From Frondihabitans sp. Leaf304 (GTDB lineage Bacteria; Actinomycetota; Actinomycetes; Actinomycetales; Microbacteriaceae): a stretch of DNA of 64,000 nt. The position numbers and the translations under genes were made by a program. This document shows positions 1 through 9,488 of this stretch, piece by piece. Where the stretch lies: NCBI RefSeq assembly GCF_001423105.1, contig NZ_LMNV01000003.1:65822-129821 (forward strand), written 5' to 3'. The notes beneath the pieces were generated by a model. That model made no database searches. It saw only the letters and a list, made by a program, of their open reading frames with translations, and was not told where the DNA came from. Position 1 is the first letter of the stretch, and each line of letters opens with the position of its first letter.

Positions 1-1876
1 AAACGGCTGTCTCGCCCAGCGAACCGAAGGAGGGTGTGCTGGAGATAACTCGCGCCCGTGCACCCGGGAACGACCGGTCGATCGCGTCCGCTACGCCGTC
101 CGGCGAGCTGAACGTCGAAGTTCCGTCTTCGGAGGTCTTCATCAGCCCCACCGACAGGCTGTTCTCGGGCCCCTGCCAGTAGTGACCACGGATCGAGAGC
201 GCCTGCCCGCCCGACAGCAGGCACATCGCGAACACGGCGACGAAGACCGTGCTCATGATGGCGGCGAGTGCCGGGACCGTCCGGCTCGGGTTGCGGGAGG
301 CGTCGCGCGAGCCGATCCTCGCGGCGGTCCCGACCCGTGCGAGGAAGGTCGTCACCCAGCGCAGGATCAGCGGCGTGATCATGAGCGCGCCGATCTGCAT
401 GACGACGGGACCGATCACCAGCAGGACGATGCCGGCCGTCATCATGTGGTCGTTTTGCTGCGCGACCTGGTTGGTACCGATGACGACGAGGCCGCCCATG
501 AGCGCAACGACGGAGCCGCCAGCGAGCACGAAGAGCCCGATCAGGGGGCGCCGGAGCGTGACCTTCGGCGGGCGACGAGCGCCCCGGAGAGCCGCGACGA
601 CGTCGACATTCGAGGCGGCCCGAGCCGGAACGGCCGCGGCGAGCCAGCCCGAGACGGTCGACGCGAGCACGATGAGCACCAGCACGAGCGGATCGACGTG
701 AAACCCCGGGTAGCTGGCCTGAACACCGTGGCTGATCAGAGGGATGCCGATTGCGGCCGCCGCGATTCCGAGGGCGACGCCGACGACACCGCCGAGGAAC
801 CCGAGCAGGATGCCCTCGATCGACATGACGGCGAAGACCGTCCGCCTCTCCGCGCCCACGCTCGACAGGATGGCGAATTCGCGCTGCCGAGCTCGAGCAC
901 CGACCGCGAAGGCGGCTCCGGCCAGAAGGCAGACCTCGAACAGTCCGAACGCGCCGAGCAGGGCGATGAAGACGATCGTGATGAAGTTGCCACCGCTGCC
1001 GCTGTCGAGCAGTCGCGGTGCCACCGACGCCGGTGGCGGATCGAGGATGATGCTCCGCGACAGGGCGGTGGCCCCCTGGGCGTTGAGCTTTCTGATCTGC
1101 GACCACGACAGATCGACATCGGGAAGGTAGAACGTGGTCTGGGTCAGAGCCTTTTGACCGCTTATGCCGTCGAAGAGGCCGGGAGTTCCGTAGAGCTGGA
1201 CCCCGTCGGTGCCGAGCTGGGCATCGCGCAGGGTGCCGACGACCGTGTACGCGCCTTTGACCGGCCTAGTGACGGTAGCCGTGCCGCCGAGCGAGATCCC
1301 CAGCCGGTCGAGGGTCGCCGGGCTGACCATGATCTCGTTCTTCGCGGTCGGACGCCGACCGTCGACGAGGTCGTAGCGACCGGCGAGCGAAGGATCCCAT
1401 GCCTCGCCCTGGATGGCGGGGAGCGATGCGAGCCCGGTCTTCGTCTCGACGATGGCGTCGGCGTACCGGGTCGAGACGGTGCGCGTGCCGGCCGGCAAGA
1501 TCTGACTCGGCGTCAAGAGATCGGAATCGCTGGATTCGGCTGATCCGGCCGAGCCATCCGACGTGTCGTCGGTGCTCCCGGTGACCTGATTGTCGACGGG
1601 ATCCTGGGTGAGCTGGGGATCGGGAGCGGAGACGATCGACATGCTGGTGCCCGCCTGGCCGAGCTTCAGCCGGACCGTCTCGGCGGGCGTGGCCTCGCGA
1701 CTCGCCTCGACCGTGTCGATCGCCGTCAGGCCGAGGATCGGGATCGCGATGAGAAGCATCACCAGGATGCTGCGCCCGGGAGTCCGCAGGAGCATGCGGC
1801 GCGCCATCCGGGAGGCGGGGCCGAGGCCCCCGCGGCTCGATTCGGTGAGAGCCGCACCGGAAGCGGTGTCGCTCAT
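1..1876 (-). CDS. FtsX/MacB-like ABC transporter permease (partial)
   Basis: Membrane subunit of a MacB/LolCE-type ABC exporter. It reads from an ATG at 1876 and is still open at base 1, so the C-terminus is missing and at least 625 residues are present. One helix near residues 36-55 is followed by a large extracytoplasmic region of about 240 residues, then helices near 297-320, 350-378, 390-412, 440-460, 475-500 and 525-550. The segment RQREFAILSSVGAERR after the second helix is the typical FtsX cytoplasmic motif. The ATG overlaps the stop of the ATPase gene (ATGA), so the two are translationally coupled. Substrate unknown; drug, peptide or lipoprotein export is possible. The long opposing ORFs here are shadows. 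Confidence 0.9.
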   Translation of the reverse strand, partial: MSDTASGAALTESSRGGLGPASRMARRMLLRTPGRSILVMLLIAIPILGLTAIDTVEASREATPAETVRLKLGQAGTSMSIVSAPDPQLTQDPVDNQVTGSTDDTSDGSAGSAESSDSDLLTPSQILPAGTRTVSTRYADAIVETKTGLASLPAIQGEAWDPSLAGRYDLVDGRRPTAKNEIMVSPATLDRLGISLGGTATVTRPVKGAYTVVGTLRDAQLGTDGVQLYGTPGLFDGISGQKALTQTTFYLPDVDLSWSQIRKLNAQGATALSRSIILDPPPASVAPRLLDSGSGGNFITIVFIALLGAFGLFEVCLLAGAAFAVGARARQREFAILSSVGAERRTVFAVMSIEGILLGFLGGVVGVALGIAAAAIGIPLISHGVQASYPGFHVDPLVLVLIVLASTVSGWLAAAVPARAASNVDVVAALRGARRPPKVTLRRPLIGLFVLAGGSVVALMGGLVVIGTNQVAQQNDHMMTAGIVLLVIGPVVMQIGALMITPLILRWVTTFLARVGTAARIGSRDASRNPSRTVPALAAIMSTVFVAVFAMCLLSGGQALSIRGHYWQGPENSLSVGLMKTSEDGTSTFSSPDGVADAIDRSFPGARARVISSTPSFGSLGETAV

Positions 1877-2595
1877 CGCCCGACCCCGTCGAGCAGAGCC
1901 GTGATCGGGGTGGGCTGGGCGTCGTCGACGATTCGGCCGTCGCGGAGGAACACGATCCGGTCGGCCCACGCGGCATGCCGGGCATCGTGGGTGACGAGGA
2001 TGCCCCCGGCACCGGCATCGACGCGCGACCGAAGCATGCGAAGGACCGCCTCGCCGGTCGTCGAGTCGAGGGCGCCGGTCGGCTCGTCGGCGAGCACGAG
2101 CGAGCGTCCTCCGACGACGGCACGGGCGATGGCGATCCGCTGCTGCTGGCCTCCCGAGAGGTCGGAGGGGTACCGATCGGCGCGATCGGCGAGCCCGACG
2201 ACGGCGAGGGCGTCGAGAGCCGGTCGCTTGGCTCGCCGCAGCGGGAGCCCGTCGAGCTCCAACGGCAGCGAGACGTTCTCGAGCGCGGTCAGCGATGGGA
2301 TGAGATTGAAATCCTGGAACACGAAACCGAGACTGCGGCGGCGGAGCGTGGCGATCTGCCGGGCGCTGAGCTGGCTCAGATAGTGCCCCTCGACCACGAC
2401 CTCGCCGCTGGTGGGCGTGCGGAGGCCCCCGGCGACCGTGAGGAGGGTGGATTTGCCGGATCCTGACGCCCCCATGACGGCGACGAGCTCGCCGCGCGAG
2501 ACCGTCAGATCGACTCCCGTGAGCGCCGTCACACTCGTCTCGCCGTGACCATACTGCACCGAAACGCCGTCGAGCCGGAGCAGTTCGTCGCCCAT
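1873..2595 (-). CDS. ABC transporter ATP-binding protein (MacB/LolD type)
   Basis: Cytoplasmic ATPase of 240 residues that powers the FtsX-type permease encoded just downstream. Walker A is GASGSGKST (about residues 42-50), the Q-loop lies in FVFQDFNLIPS, the signature is LSGGQQQR, Walker B is LVLADEP and the switch histidine is in VTHD. The Q-loop sequence and compact length are typical of the MacB/LolD subfamily. The ATG at 2595 overlaps the stop of the PadR-type regulator (ATGA) and the gene's own stop overlaps the permease start. Regulator, ATPase and permease are therefore one tightly coupled operon, probably autoregulated. A longer in-frame reading upstream would run into the regulator gene and is unlikely. 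Confidence 0.95.
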   Translation of the reverse strand: MGDELLRLDGVSVQYGHGETSVTALTGVDLTVSRGELVAVMGASGSGKSTLLTVAGGLRTPTSGEVVVEGHYLSQLSARQIATLRRRSLGFVFQDFNLIPSLTALENVSLPLELDGLPLRRAKRPALDALAVVGLADRADRYPSDLSGGQQQRIAIARAVVGGRSLVLADEPTGALDSTTGEAVLRMLRSRVDAGAGGILVTHDARHAAWADRIVFLRDGRIVDDAQPTPITALLDGVGR

Positions 2596-3209
2596 CACTC
2601 GCCCGCCTCCGTCGCGACTCGCGCCGGTCGCCCGCGTCGAACCGGGGTGTCGTCGATCGGCACGGGAACCGCGACACCCGACGCGACGGCCTCGACGAGC
2701 CGGGTCTCGGAGTGGTCGAGCCAGCGGATCTCGGCCTCGGCCTGGAAGATCATCGAGTCGGCGACGAGCTGCCACGCCAGGTCTTCGGCGCTCGCCGCCT
2801 CACCGCCGGCGCGCTTGGTGCGGGTGAGCTCTTGCAAGGTGCGGAGGGTCGCGGATCGCTGCGTCTGGATCATGCGGACGATGTCGACTCCCGGGAGCGT
2901 GACGGCGATCGCGAGCTTCATGGCGAGCTCGTCGCGCGCGGCAGCTGTCGGACGCGCCACCGGCGAGGTGAGCCACGCCCCCACCTCCGCTCGGCCGGAC
3001 GTCGTGATGGCGTAGTAGATGTGCTCGCTGTCGCCAGAGTCGTCACGGGTGATGAGCCCGTCTCGCTCGAGACGGTCGAGGGTCGAGTAGATCTGACCGA
3101 TGTTGAGGGGCCACGTCGAGCCGGTGCGGCGCTCGAACTCGGACCGCAGCTGGTAGCCGTAGCAGGGTCCCTGGTCGAGGATCGCGAGAAAACTCTGACG
3201 AATGGACAT
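2595..3209 (-). CDS. PadR family transcriptional regulator
   Basis: A 204-residue DNA-binding protein. The N-terminus MSIRQSFLAILDQGPCYGYQL and the later GQIYSTLDRLERDGLI are the PadR winged helix-turn-helix. The C-terminal half is helical and fits the PadR C-terminal dimerisation domain. The start at 3209 is chosen because AGGGGAG lies at a good Shine-Dalgarno distance; the open frame reaches back to 3329 but that stretch has no such signal. It is first in an operon with an ABC exporter and so probably represses it until a substrate is sensed. Such PadR-exporter pairs commonly answer antibiotics, which is inference here. Confidence 0.9.
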   Translation of the reverse strand: MSIRQSFLAILDQGPCYGYQLRSEFERRTGSTWPLNIGQIYSTLDRLERDGLITRDDSGDSEHIYYAITTSGRAEVGAWLTSPVARPTAAARDELAMKLAIAVTLPGVDIVRMIQTQRSATLRTLQELTRTKRAGGEAASAEDLAWQLVADSMIFQAEAEIRWLDHSETRLVEAVASGVAVPVPIDDTPVRRGRPARVATEAGE

Positions 3210-3596
3210 GGACGGACTCCCCTGGTCGACGGTGATCTGCGCCCACCGGCAGCGGCGTGATCGGCTGTTCCGGTAAAGCAGTTCCGAGTATTGCATACCC
3301 GGTACTGTCACGCGATGGTCTATGCGCATGCATGGGTGGACAGAGGGTTCTTCCAGGCGTTTCGGCGGACTACCCCAGAATCGGTCCGCATACTCGCCGC
3401 TTCGCCCGCGGCCGATCCGCTCCGACGCCGGGCGAACATTCCGTCACCGGACCGCCATCCGCCCGACCCGTGCATCGAGCCGCAGCTCGAGCCGAGAGGG
3501 CACGGCCCTGTCGCCCGTCCCCCCGCCGCGCCGCAGAGCCCGACGTCGCCCTGCCTTCGTCGAGATGGCGAGAGCCGGTCGAGCCATTGGACCGAT
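3210..3596. other. Intergenic region or N-terminal extension upstream of the transglycosylase-like gene
   Basis: This 387-base stretch separates two divergent genes. It must hold the promoter of the PadR operon and that of the rightward gene. The rightward frame is open back to 3291, but composition in 3315-3596 is weakly coding (arginine/proline-rich, uneven third positions), so it is not firmly assigned. Nothing else is recognised. Confidence 0.5.
3303..3308 (+). promoter_or_regulatory. TACTGT -10-like box, 6 nt before an ATG at 3315
   Basis: TACTGT, six bases, then ATG at 3315, in frame with the transglycosylase-like gene. If used, it would give a leaderless message and a protein about 94 residues longer at the N-terminus than the TTG model. 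Confidence 0.45.
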
Positions 3597-4532
3597 TTGC
3601 CAGTCAGCACCACACCCCTGCCCGAAACCCGACACTCCCTCGGGGCCAAGCGCCGCCGAGTACGCCGCATCCGTCTCGCCGGCCTCACCGGAACCGTCGC
3701 GACCGCCGCCGTGCTCTGCACCGGCCTCGTCACGGGAGTGGCATCAGGATCCGCCTTCGGCCTGCCGACCGCCGCGGGCACGCCGAGCGCCCTCACGACG
3801 GCCCTCGACGTCGTCGCTCCCGGTCAAACGGCGACGGCGAAGTCCGACTTCACCGTCACCGACGCATCGGGTGACCGCGTCTCGGTGCACGCGGGGTCGG
3901 CCGTGAGCCGTTCCACCGCGAACACCGTCGCCACGATCGCCCTGGCCTCCGGCAAGCACGCCGCAGCCGAGGCGAGCGGCAAAGTCAACGCGTCCGAGCT
4001 GAAGACGTCGCTCGCGTCGCTCGCCGGTTACCAGAAGCTCGACGCCGACACGGTCCTCGCCCGGGCCGACGCCACGCAGGATGCCGCCGCCGACGTCACG
4101 ACCGCGACGGAGAAGGTCGAGAAGCGGGCAGCCGCCAAGGCCGCCGCCGCCCGGAAGGCGGCGCAAGCGGCCGCAGCGAAGGCGAAACAGGAGAAGGCCG
4201 ACGCCATCCGCCAAGCCGCCGCGAACACCCCCGCCGGGGCGAAAGCAACCGCCCAAGCACTCATGTCGAGCCAGTACGGCTGGGGCTCCGACCAGTTCTC
4301 CTGCCTCGTGTCGCTCTGGACCAAGGAGTCGGGATGGAACTACCAGGCGTACAACGCCTCCGGTGCCACCGGGATCCCGCAGGCGCTCCCCGGCAGCAAG
4401 ATGGCTAGCGTGTCGTCGGACTGGGCGACCAACGCCACCACCCAGGTGATCTGGGGGCTCGGCTACATCTCGGCGTCGTACGGGACGCCGTGTGCAGCCT
4501 GGGCTCACTCGCAGGCCAATAACTGGTACTGA
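3597..4532 (+). CDS. Secreted lytic transglycosylase-like protein (aggregation-promoting-factor C-terminal type)
   Basis: With the TTG at 3597 the product is 311 residues. A basic stretch (AKRRRVRRIRLAG) and a hydrophobic helix (TVATAAVLCTGLVTG) form a signal peptide. Next come a region rich in alanine and threonine, a charged Ala/Lys coiled-coil-like segment (about residues 165-215) and a compact C-terminal domain with SSQYGWGSDQFSCLVSLW, KESGWNY and SGATGIPQALPGSKMA. That domain matches the lysozyme-like fold of aggregation-promoting factors, which cut or bind peptidoglycan outside the cell. The start is uncertain: no good Shine-Dalgarno precedes the TTG, and an in-frame ATG at 3315 sits behind a leaderless-type box. 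Confidence 0.8.
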   Translation: MPVSTTPLPETRHSLGAKRRRVRRIRLAGLTGTVATAAVLCTGLVTGVASGSAFGLPTAAGTPSALTTALDVVAPGQTATAKSDFTVTDASGDRVSVHAGSAVSRSTANTVATIALASGKHAAAEASGKVNASELKTSLASLAGYQKLDADTVLARADATQDAAADVTTATEKVEKRAAAKAAAARKAAQAAAAKAKQEKADAIRQAAANTPAGAKATAQALMSSQYGWGSDQFSCLVSLWTKESGWNYQAYNASGATGIPQALPGSKMASVSSDWATNATTQVIWGLGYISASYGTPCAAWAHSQANNWY

Positions 4533-4540
4533 TCGTTGAG

Positions 4541-4600
4541 ACCCGCCCGATCGGCCTAAACACCTCGCCTAGGGCGAGCGTTTGGGCCGGCCGGGCGGGT
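4541..4600. repeat. Palindromic element, family II copy 1, between converging genes
   Basis: Arms at 4541-4569 and 4573-4600 pair over nearly their whole length, with one bulge and a few mismatches, around the centre CCTAGGGC. It starts eight bases after one stop and ends at the next gene's stop, so it can act as a two-way terminator. The sequence is clearly related to the element at 52279-52354. Confidence 0.85.
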
Positions 4601-5539
4601 TTAGGCCGAATGAGCGGGTTCGGCGGGCGGAGCGAAGACGCGCAGAGCAGCCGGCACGACCTCGATCGTCACCGGCAGGGCACCGATCCGCTCGCCGTCG
4701 CCATACGCCACGACGTCACGCGCCGCGATCGACACCCGCCGGGCCCGTGACAGCCGCACCCGGCGGTCGTCGCCGTGCGTGCCCTTCGCGACCCGCGGGA
4801 ACAAGCGCAAGAACCCGATGCGCGACAGCCGCTCGACGATCAGCACGTCGAGGAGACCGTCGTCGATCACGGCGTCCGGCAAGAGAGTGATGCCGCCCCC
4901 GACCGAGCGGGCGTTGCCGACGGAGACGAGGGTGCCGGCGACGCGCGAGGCGACCCCGTCGACGACGACGTCGTACTCGACCTGCCGCAACCGCAGAAGC
5001 TCCAGCACGAGCGCGAGGTCGTACCGTGCCCGGCCGCGGGGGCGTCGGATCCTATTGGCCCGCTCGTTGACGAAGGCGTCGAAACCGGCCGACACTCCCC
5101 CGGCCACCCAGGTGGGCTCGGCGCCGTCGCGCGTCACCCGCAGCAGATCGACGGCGCGCGGCGCCTCGCGAAGCAACTCGACCAATCTCTCGATCGCGCG
5201 GGCGGGGTCGTCGAAGGGCAGCCCGAGCGCCCGCGCCATGTCGTTGCCCGTCCCCGAGGGCACCAGGCCGAGAGGCACACCCGTCTCGGCGACGAGCCCT
5301 ACACCGAAGCTGACCATGCCGTCGCCGCCGACCACGACGAGTGCGTCGACCGTCGTGGTCTCGAGCTCGGATCGAACCGCCGTCTCGAGGGCCTCCTGCG
5401 ATTCGCGCTGGAACGGGACGACGTCGTGCCCGGCCTTCTCCAGCGCCGCGGTCACGGCGGGGCCGACGGGACGATGCCTGCCGAACGAGGCCGACGGATT
5501 GTTCGCGACCAGGATGCGAAGGCGCGGCGACGTCGGCAT
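4601..5539 (-). CDS. Diacylglycerol/sphingosine kinase-like lipid kinase (YegS/DagK type)
   Basis: A 312-residue cytoplasmic kinase that would phosphorylate diacylglycerol or a related lipid at the membrane. VVVGGDGMVSFGVGLVAETG carries the GGDG nucleotide-binding motif and LVPSGTGNDMARALGLP the SGTGND motif, both diagnostic of the DAGK catalytic domain. The C-terminal beta domain contains GNARSVGGG and DGLLDVLIV, as in YegS/DgkB. The start at 5539 begins MPTSPRLRILVANNPSA, the usual N-terminal strand; the frame is open further upstream without support. Gene on its own, divergent from the membrane protein at 5600. Substrate not predictable. Confidence 0.9.
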   Translation of the reverse strand: MPTSPRLRILVANNPSASFGRHRPVGPAVTAALEKAGHDVVPFQRESQEALETAVRSELETTTVDALVVVGGDGMVSFGVGLVAETGVPLGLVPSGTGNDMARALGLPFDDPARAIERLVELLREAPRAVDLLRVTRDGAEPTWVAGGVSAGFDAFVNERANRIRRPRGRARYDLALVLELLRLRQVEYDVVVDGVASRVAGTLVSVGNARSVGGGITLLPDAVIDDGLLDVLIVERLSRIGFLRLFPRVAKGTHGDDRRVRLSRARRVSIAARDVVAYGDGERIGALPVTIEVVPAALRVFAPPAEPAHSA

Positions 5540-5587
5540 AGACCGATCATGGCAGAACCCCGGCGGCTCGGTTCGGCGCTCCGGCGG

Positions 5588-5593
5588 TACGAT
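5588..5593 (+). promoter_or_regulatory. TACGAT -10 box of a leaderless start
   Basis: TACGAT lies six bases before the ATG at 5600. It argues for this start against the far longer open frame upstream. Confidence 0.6.
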
Positions 5594-5599
5594 CACGCC

Positions 5600-6322
5600 A
5601 TGACCGCCGAGCAGGAAGGCTCCGCCGAGGATCCCGACCGCCGCCGGCTGGCCCTCACCGAACTCGCGTTCGCCCCCGGCGCGGACCCACGCGTCGCCGC
5701 CGAGGCCGCCGCGGCCCTGCGCGAATACGACGCCGAGCAGCGACGGCAGCGCGAGGCCGCCTCACCGTCACCCGCGACCGCGGCAGACCCGACTCCCCCG
5801 GCACCCGACGCACCGGAGGAGGCCGAGCCGGCCCGACCGAAGCGCCGTGCGTGGCTCGTGGCCGGGGTCGCGCTCGCCGCAGCGATCGCCCTCGCCGCGA
5901 CGATCCACGGCGTGACCGACGCGAATCAGGCGAGTGTCGAGACGAAGCCGTCCCCGTCGGATCCTTCGCCGACCTCGCCCCTGCCGTCGGTGCTGTCGAG
6001 GGCGCTCGACCGCGCCGAGGTGCCGACCGACGCTCTGCCCGTGGCGATTCGAGGCGAGGTCGATCTGGGGTCGAGCCGCGTGATCTACGACGAGGATTCC
6101 TCGCTGTCGGCCACCGCAGACCGCTGGCGGCTCTGGGTCGGGTACGGCGTCGACTCGGCCCAGGTGTGCTTCGTGGCGACCTACGACAACGTCGGCGACG
6201 CCGTCTCGTGCGTGCCGAAGCAGCGGGCCCTGGTCGACCGCGTGGTGCTGGTCTCGACGCTGCCCGGCCGACGGTTCGAGATGCTCGCGAACGGTGGCGC
6301 GATCGCCGTGCAGGTCGACTGA
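5600..6322 (+). CDS. Hypothetical single-pass membrane protein
   Basis: A 240-residue protein of unknown role. The first 80 residues are acidic and alanine-rich and contain LALTELAFAPGADPRVAAEAA, then a proline-rich stretch. A basic patch (RPKRRAW) precedes one membrane helix near residues 84-104. The remaining 135 residues should lie outside the cell and contain two cysteines (QVCFVAT, AVSCVP) that could form a disulfide. Topology is Nin-Cout by the positive-inside rule. No family recognised. The ATG at 5600 follows a TACGAT box by six bases. The frame stays open back to 4775, but there it is the antisense shadow of the lipid kinase. Confidence 0.75.
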   Translation: MTAEQEGSAEDPDRRRLALTELAFAPGADPRVAAEAAAALREYDAEQRRQREAASPSPATAADPTPPAPDAPEEAEPARPKRRAWLVAGVALAAAIALAATIHGVTDANQASVETKPSPSDPSPTSPLPSVLSRALDRAEVPTDALPVAIRGEVDLGSSRVIYDEDSSLSATADRWRLWVGYGVDSAQVCFVATYDNVGDAVSCVPKQRALVDRVVLVSTLPGRRFEMLANGGAIAVQVD

Positions 6323-6332
6323 CCCCGAGCGG

Positions 6333-6541
6333 TCAGCTCGCGTGCAGCGCCGGGACGATCAGGTAGATGCCGAACAGCACACCGAGCGCGCACACGGTGA
6401 AGCAGGCGTAGGCACCGACGACCGCGGCACGGGGCCGTCCGTCGACGGCCAGCAGTCGCAGCCCGGACGCATAGATCGTCACCAGCGCACCCGCCGACAC
6501 CAGCGAGACGAGGGCCACCAGCAGAAATGCTCCCCAGTTGA

Positions 6542-6545
<4 letters not shown>
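6333..6545 (-). CDS. Small two-helix membrane protein coupled to the PiT permease
   Basis: A 70-residue protein with two predicted membrane helices, about residues 3-27 (WGAFLLVALVSLVSAGALV) and 43-66 (AYACFTVCALGVLFGIYLIV), joined by a short basic loop. Its ATG at 6545 overlaps the permease stop (ATGA), so it is made with the phosphate permease. It may be a small accessory or stabilising subunit, which is inference from the coupling. No known family recognised. Confidence 0.8.
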
Positions 6546-7792
<1,247 letters not shown>

Positions 7793-7874
7793 CGGCCTGA
7801 CTCTTCCAGTCGGCTGAACGGATTGCAAACGCGCGGTGGACGGCGTGTGAACAAGCGCCCGACGGGCGTCGCCG

Positions 7875-9398
7875 TCAGATATGCGGCACGAAGTCCTGCC
7901 ACACGCGCCGCCGCTCTCCGCGCGGGTCGAACTCCACTCGATCGACGCGGTCGATGATCAGCGTCCGCCTGCGGAACGGGTCGTACGACGGCCAGTCGGC
8001 GACCCCTCCCGTGACGACGAACTCCAGCCACCGCCGACGCATCCGGGCCGCCGTCGCGAGGAAGGCCCGCCGACCCCCGAGGAGGCTCATCGCCGCCCCG
8101 AAGGCCGAGTTCATCCGACCGAAGAGCGCCCACAGCTCCAGACCGTGGAACGCGTCGACCCCCGCGAGACGCAGGATCCGGGGCGCCGCGTCGAAACGGT
8201 AGAAGTAGACGCGGGCGAACCGGGCGTGCCTCTCCGCCACCTTCACCGACGGGAACCAGAACGAGAAATCGCCCCCGAAGTCGAGGGCGGGACGCCGCGC
8301 CGGCAGGCCCGGGTACTGCTTGGTGATGGCCTTGCGCGCCTTCTTGGTCGTGTTGGCAAAGATCGCGCGGATCCTGAGCGGTGTCGTCGCCAGGATGTCG
8401 CGCCGCCCCGTGAAGACCGAGCCCTCTCGGTCGTTGGTGCCGATGATCAGCGGCACCGGGTGCGCACGCCCGGCCTTGAAAGCGTCGAGCGGGCGCTCGG
8501 GCAGGAAGTCGCCGTCGATCACGGGCGACAGGAAGATCGAGCCGGGCTGATCGTCGGGAGCCCGGAGGAACAGCTTCGACGTCGCCCGGACGATGTGGTG
8601 CGCGCCGGCCTTCTCGAGCAGGGCGACTGCGTCTTCATGCGAGGTCGACTCGAGGTCGTCGTCGCGCACCTCGCGGCTGAGCAGCTCGAGCAGCTCGCCC
8701 GCCCACTTCTCGGTCACCTCTCGGGGGTAGATGGCGTTGGTCGGCGACGACTGCGCGATGGCTCCGGCGAAGAGACCCTTCGCACTCGGCACCGTCATGA
8801 GCGTCGTCACCGCGTTGCCGCCCGACGATTCCCCCGAGATCGTCACGCGCTCGGGGTCTCCCCCGAACTCGCGGATGTTGTCGCGAACCCACTCGAGGGC
8901 CTTCACCTGGTCGCGGAGCCCGAGGTTGGAGTCGATCGGTCGCTCCTCGGTCGACCAGGCCGTGAGGTCGACGTAGCCGAATCCGCCGAGCCGGTAGTTG
9001 AACGAGACGTAGACGATTCCGCCCTCGCGCACGAGCTGCTCGCCCTGCCGCGGAAACTCGCGCGACGATCCCACGGCATACGCGCCACCGTGGATGAACA
9101 CCAGGACGGGCAGGGAGGCGCCCGCCTCGGATCCTTCGGGGGCGATCACGTTGATCGACAGGCAGTCTTCGTCTTGCGGGGTCGTCGCGTCGATTCCCAC
9201 GAACCGGTCGCGATCCTGCGGGCACGCCGGCCCGAAGTGGCGTGCGTTCCGCACGCCGCGCCAGGGCGCAGGATCCGACGGGGCCCGGTACCGCAGGGAG
9301 CCCACGGGTGCCGCCGCGTACGGGATACCCCGCCACGCCCTGATTCCGCGCTCGGCCACACCGAGCACCTCGCCTGAGGTCGTCCGCCTTCGCATCAC
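7875..9398 (-). CDS. Type-B carboxylesterase (para-nitrobenzyl esterase family)
   Basis: A 507-residue serine hydrolase of the alpha/beta fold that splits carboxylic esters. The nucleophile lies in VTISGESSGGNAV. The acidic residue is probably the Glu of GTNDREGSVF and the histidine that of VDAFHGLELW. The oxyanion segment VFIHGGAYAVGSS and the N-terminal IPYAAAPVGSLRYRAP are typical of the family. No signal peptide is visible, so it is cytoplasmic. GTG at 9398 and ATG at 9395 are adjacent; the GTG lies six bases after TAGCAT and is preferred. Natural substrate unknown. Confidence 0.92.
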   Translation of the reverse strand: MMRRRTTSGEVLGVAERGIRAWRGIPYAAAPVGSLRYRAPSDPAPWRGVRNARHFGPACPQDRDRFVGIDATTPQDEDCLSINVIAPEGSEAGASLPVLVFIHGGAYAVGSSREFPRQGEQLVREGGIVYVSFNYRLGGFGYVDLTAWSTEERPIDSNLGLRDQVKALEWVRDNIREFGGDPERVTISGESSGGNAVTTLMTVPSAKGLFAGAIAQSSPTNAIYPREVTEKWAGELLELLSREVRDDDLESTSHEDAVALLEKAGAHHIVRATSKLFLRAPDDQPGSIFLSPVIDGDFLPERPLDAFKAGRAHPVPLIIGTNDREGSVFTGRRDILATTPLRIRAIFANTTKKARKAITKQYPGLPARRPALDFGGDFSFWFPSVKVAERHARFARVYFYRFDAAPRILRLAGVDAFHGLELWALFGRMNSAFGAAMSLLGGRRAFLATAARMRRRWLEFVVTGGVADWPSYDPFRRRTLIIDRVDRVEFDPRGERRRVWQDFVPHI

Positions 9399-9404
9399 CC
9401 CCGC

Positions 9405-9410
9405 ATGCTA
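9405..9410 (-). promoter_or_regulatory. TAGCAT -10 box of the carboxylesterase gene
   Basis: On the minus strand TAGCAT is followed by six bases and the GTG at 9398, which supports GTG over the adjacent ATG. Confidence 0.6.
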
Positions 9411-9488
9411 CGAAACCCGGATGAACCCCGAGCACAGGCGGAGCCTGGGTGCCACCTGGCAGAATGGAACTTCTGCGCTCACTGCACG

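Noticed and set aside
182..1543. Long plus-strand open frame opposite the ABC permease
   Set aside because: Acidic/arginine low-complexity product typical of the antisense of a GC-rich gene; the minus frame has clear FtsX motifs and membrane helices.
4775..5599. Upstream extension of the membrane protein at 5600
   Set aside because: This stretch is the antisense of the lipid kinase; a leaderless box marks the 5600 start.
9465..9488. ATG at 9465 as the antiporter start
   Set aside because: It is in another frame from the antiporter.
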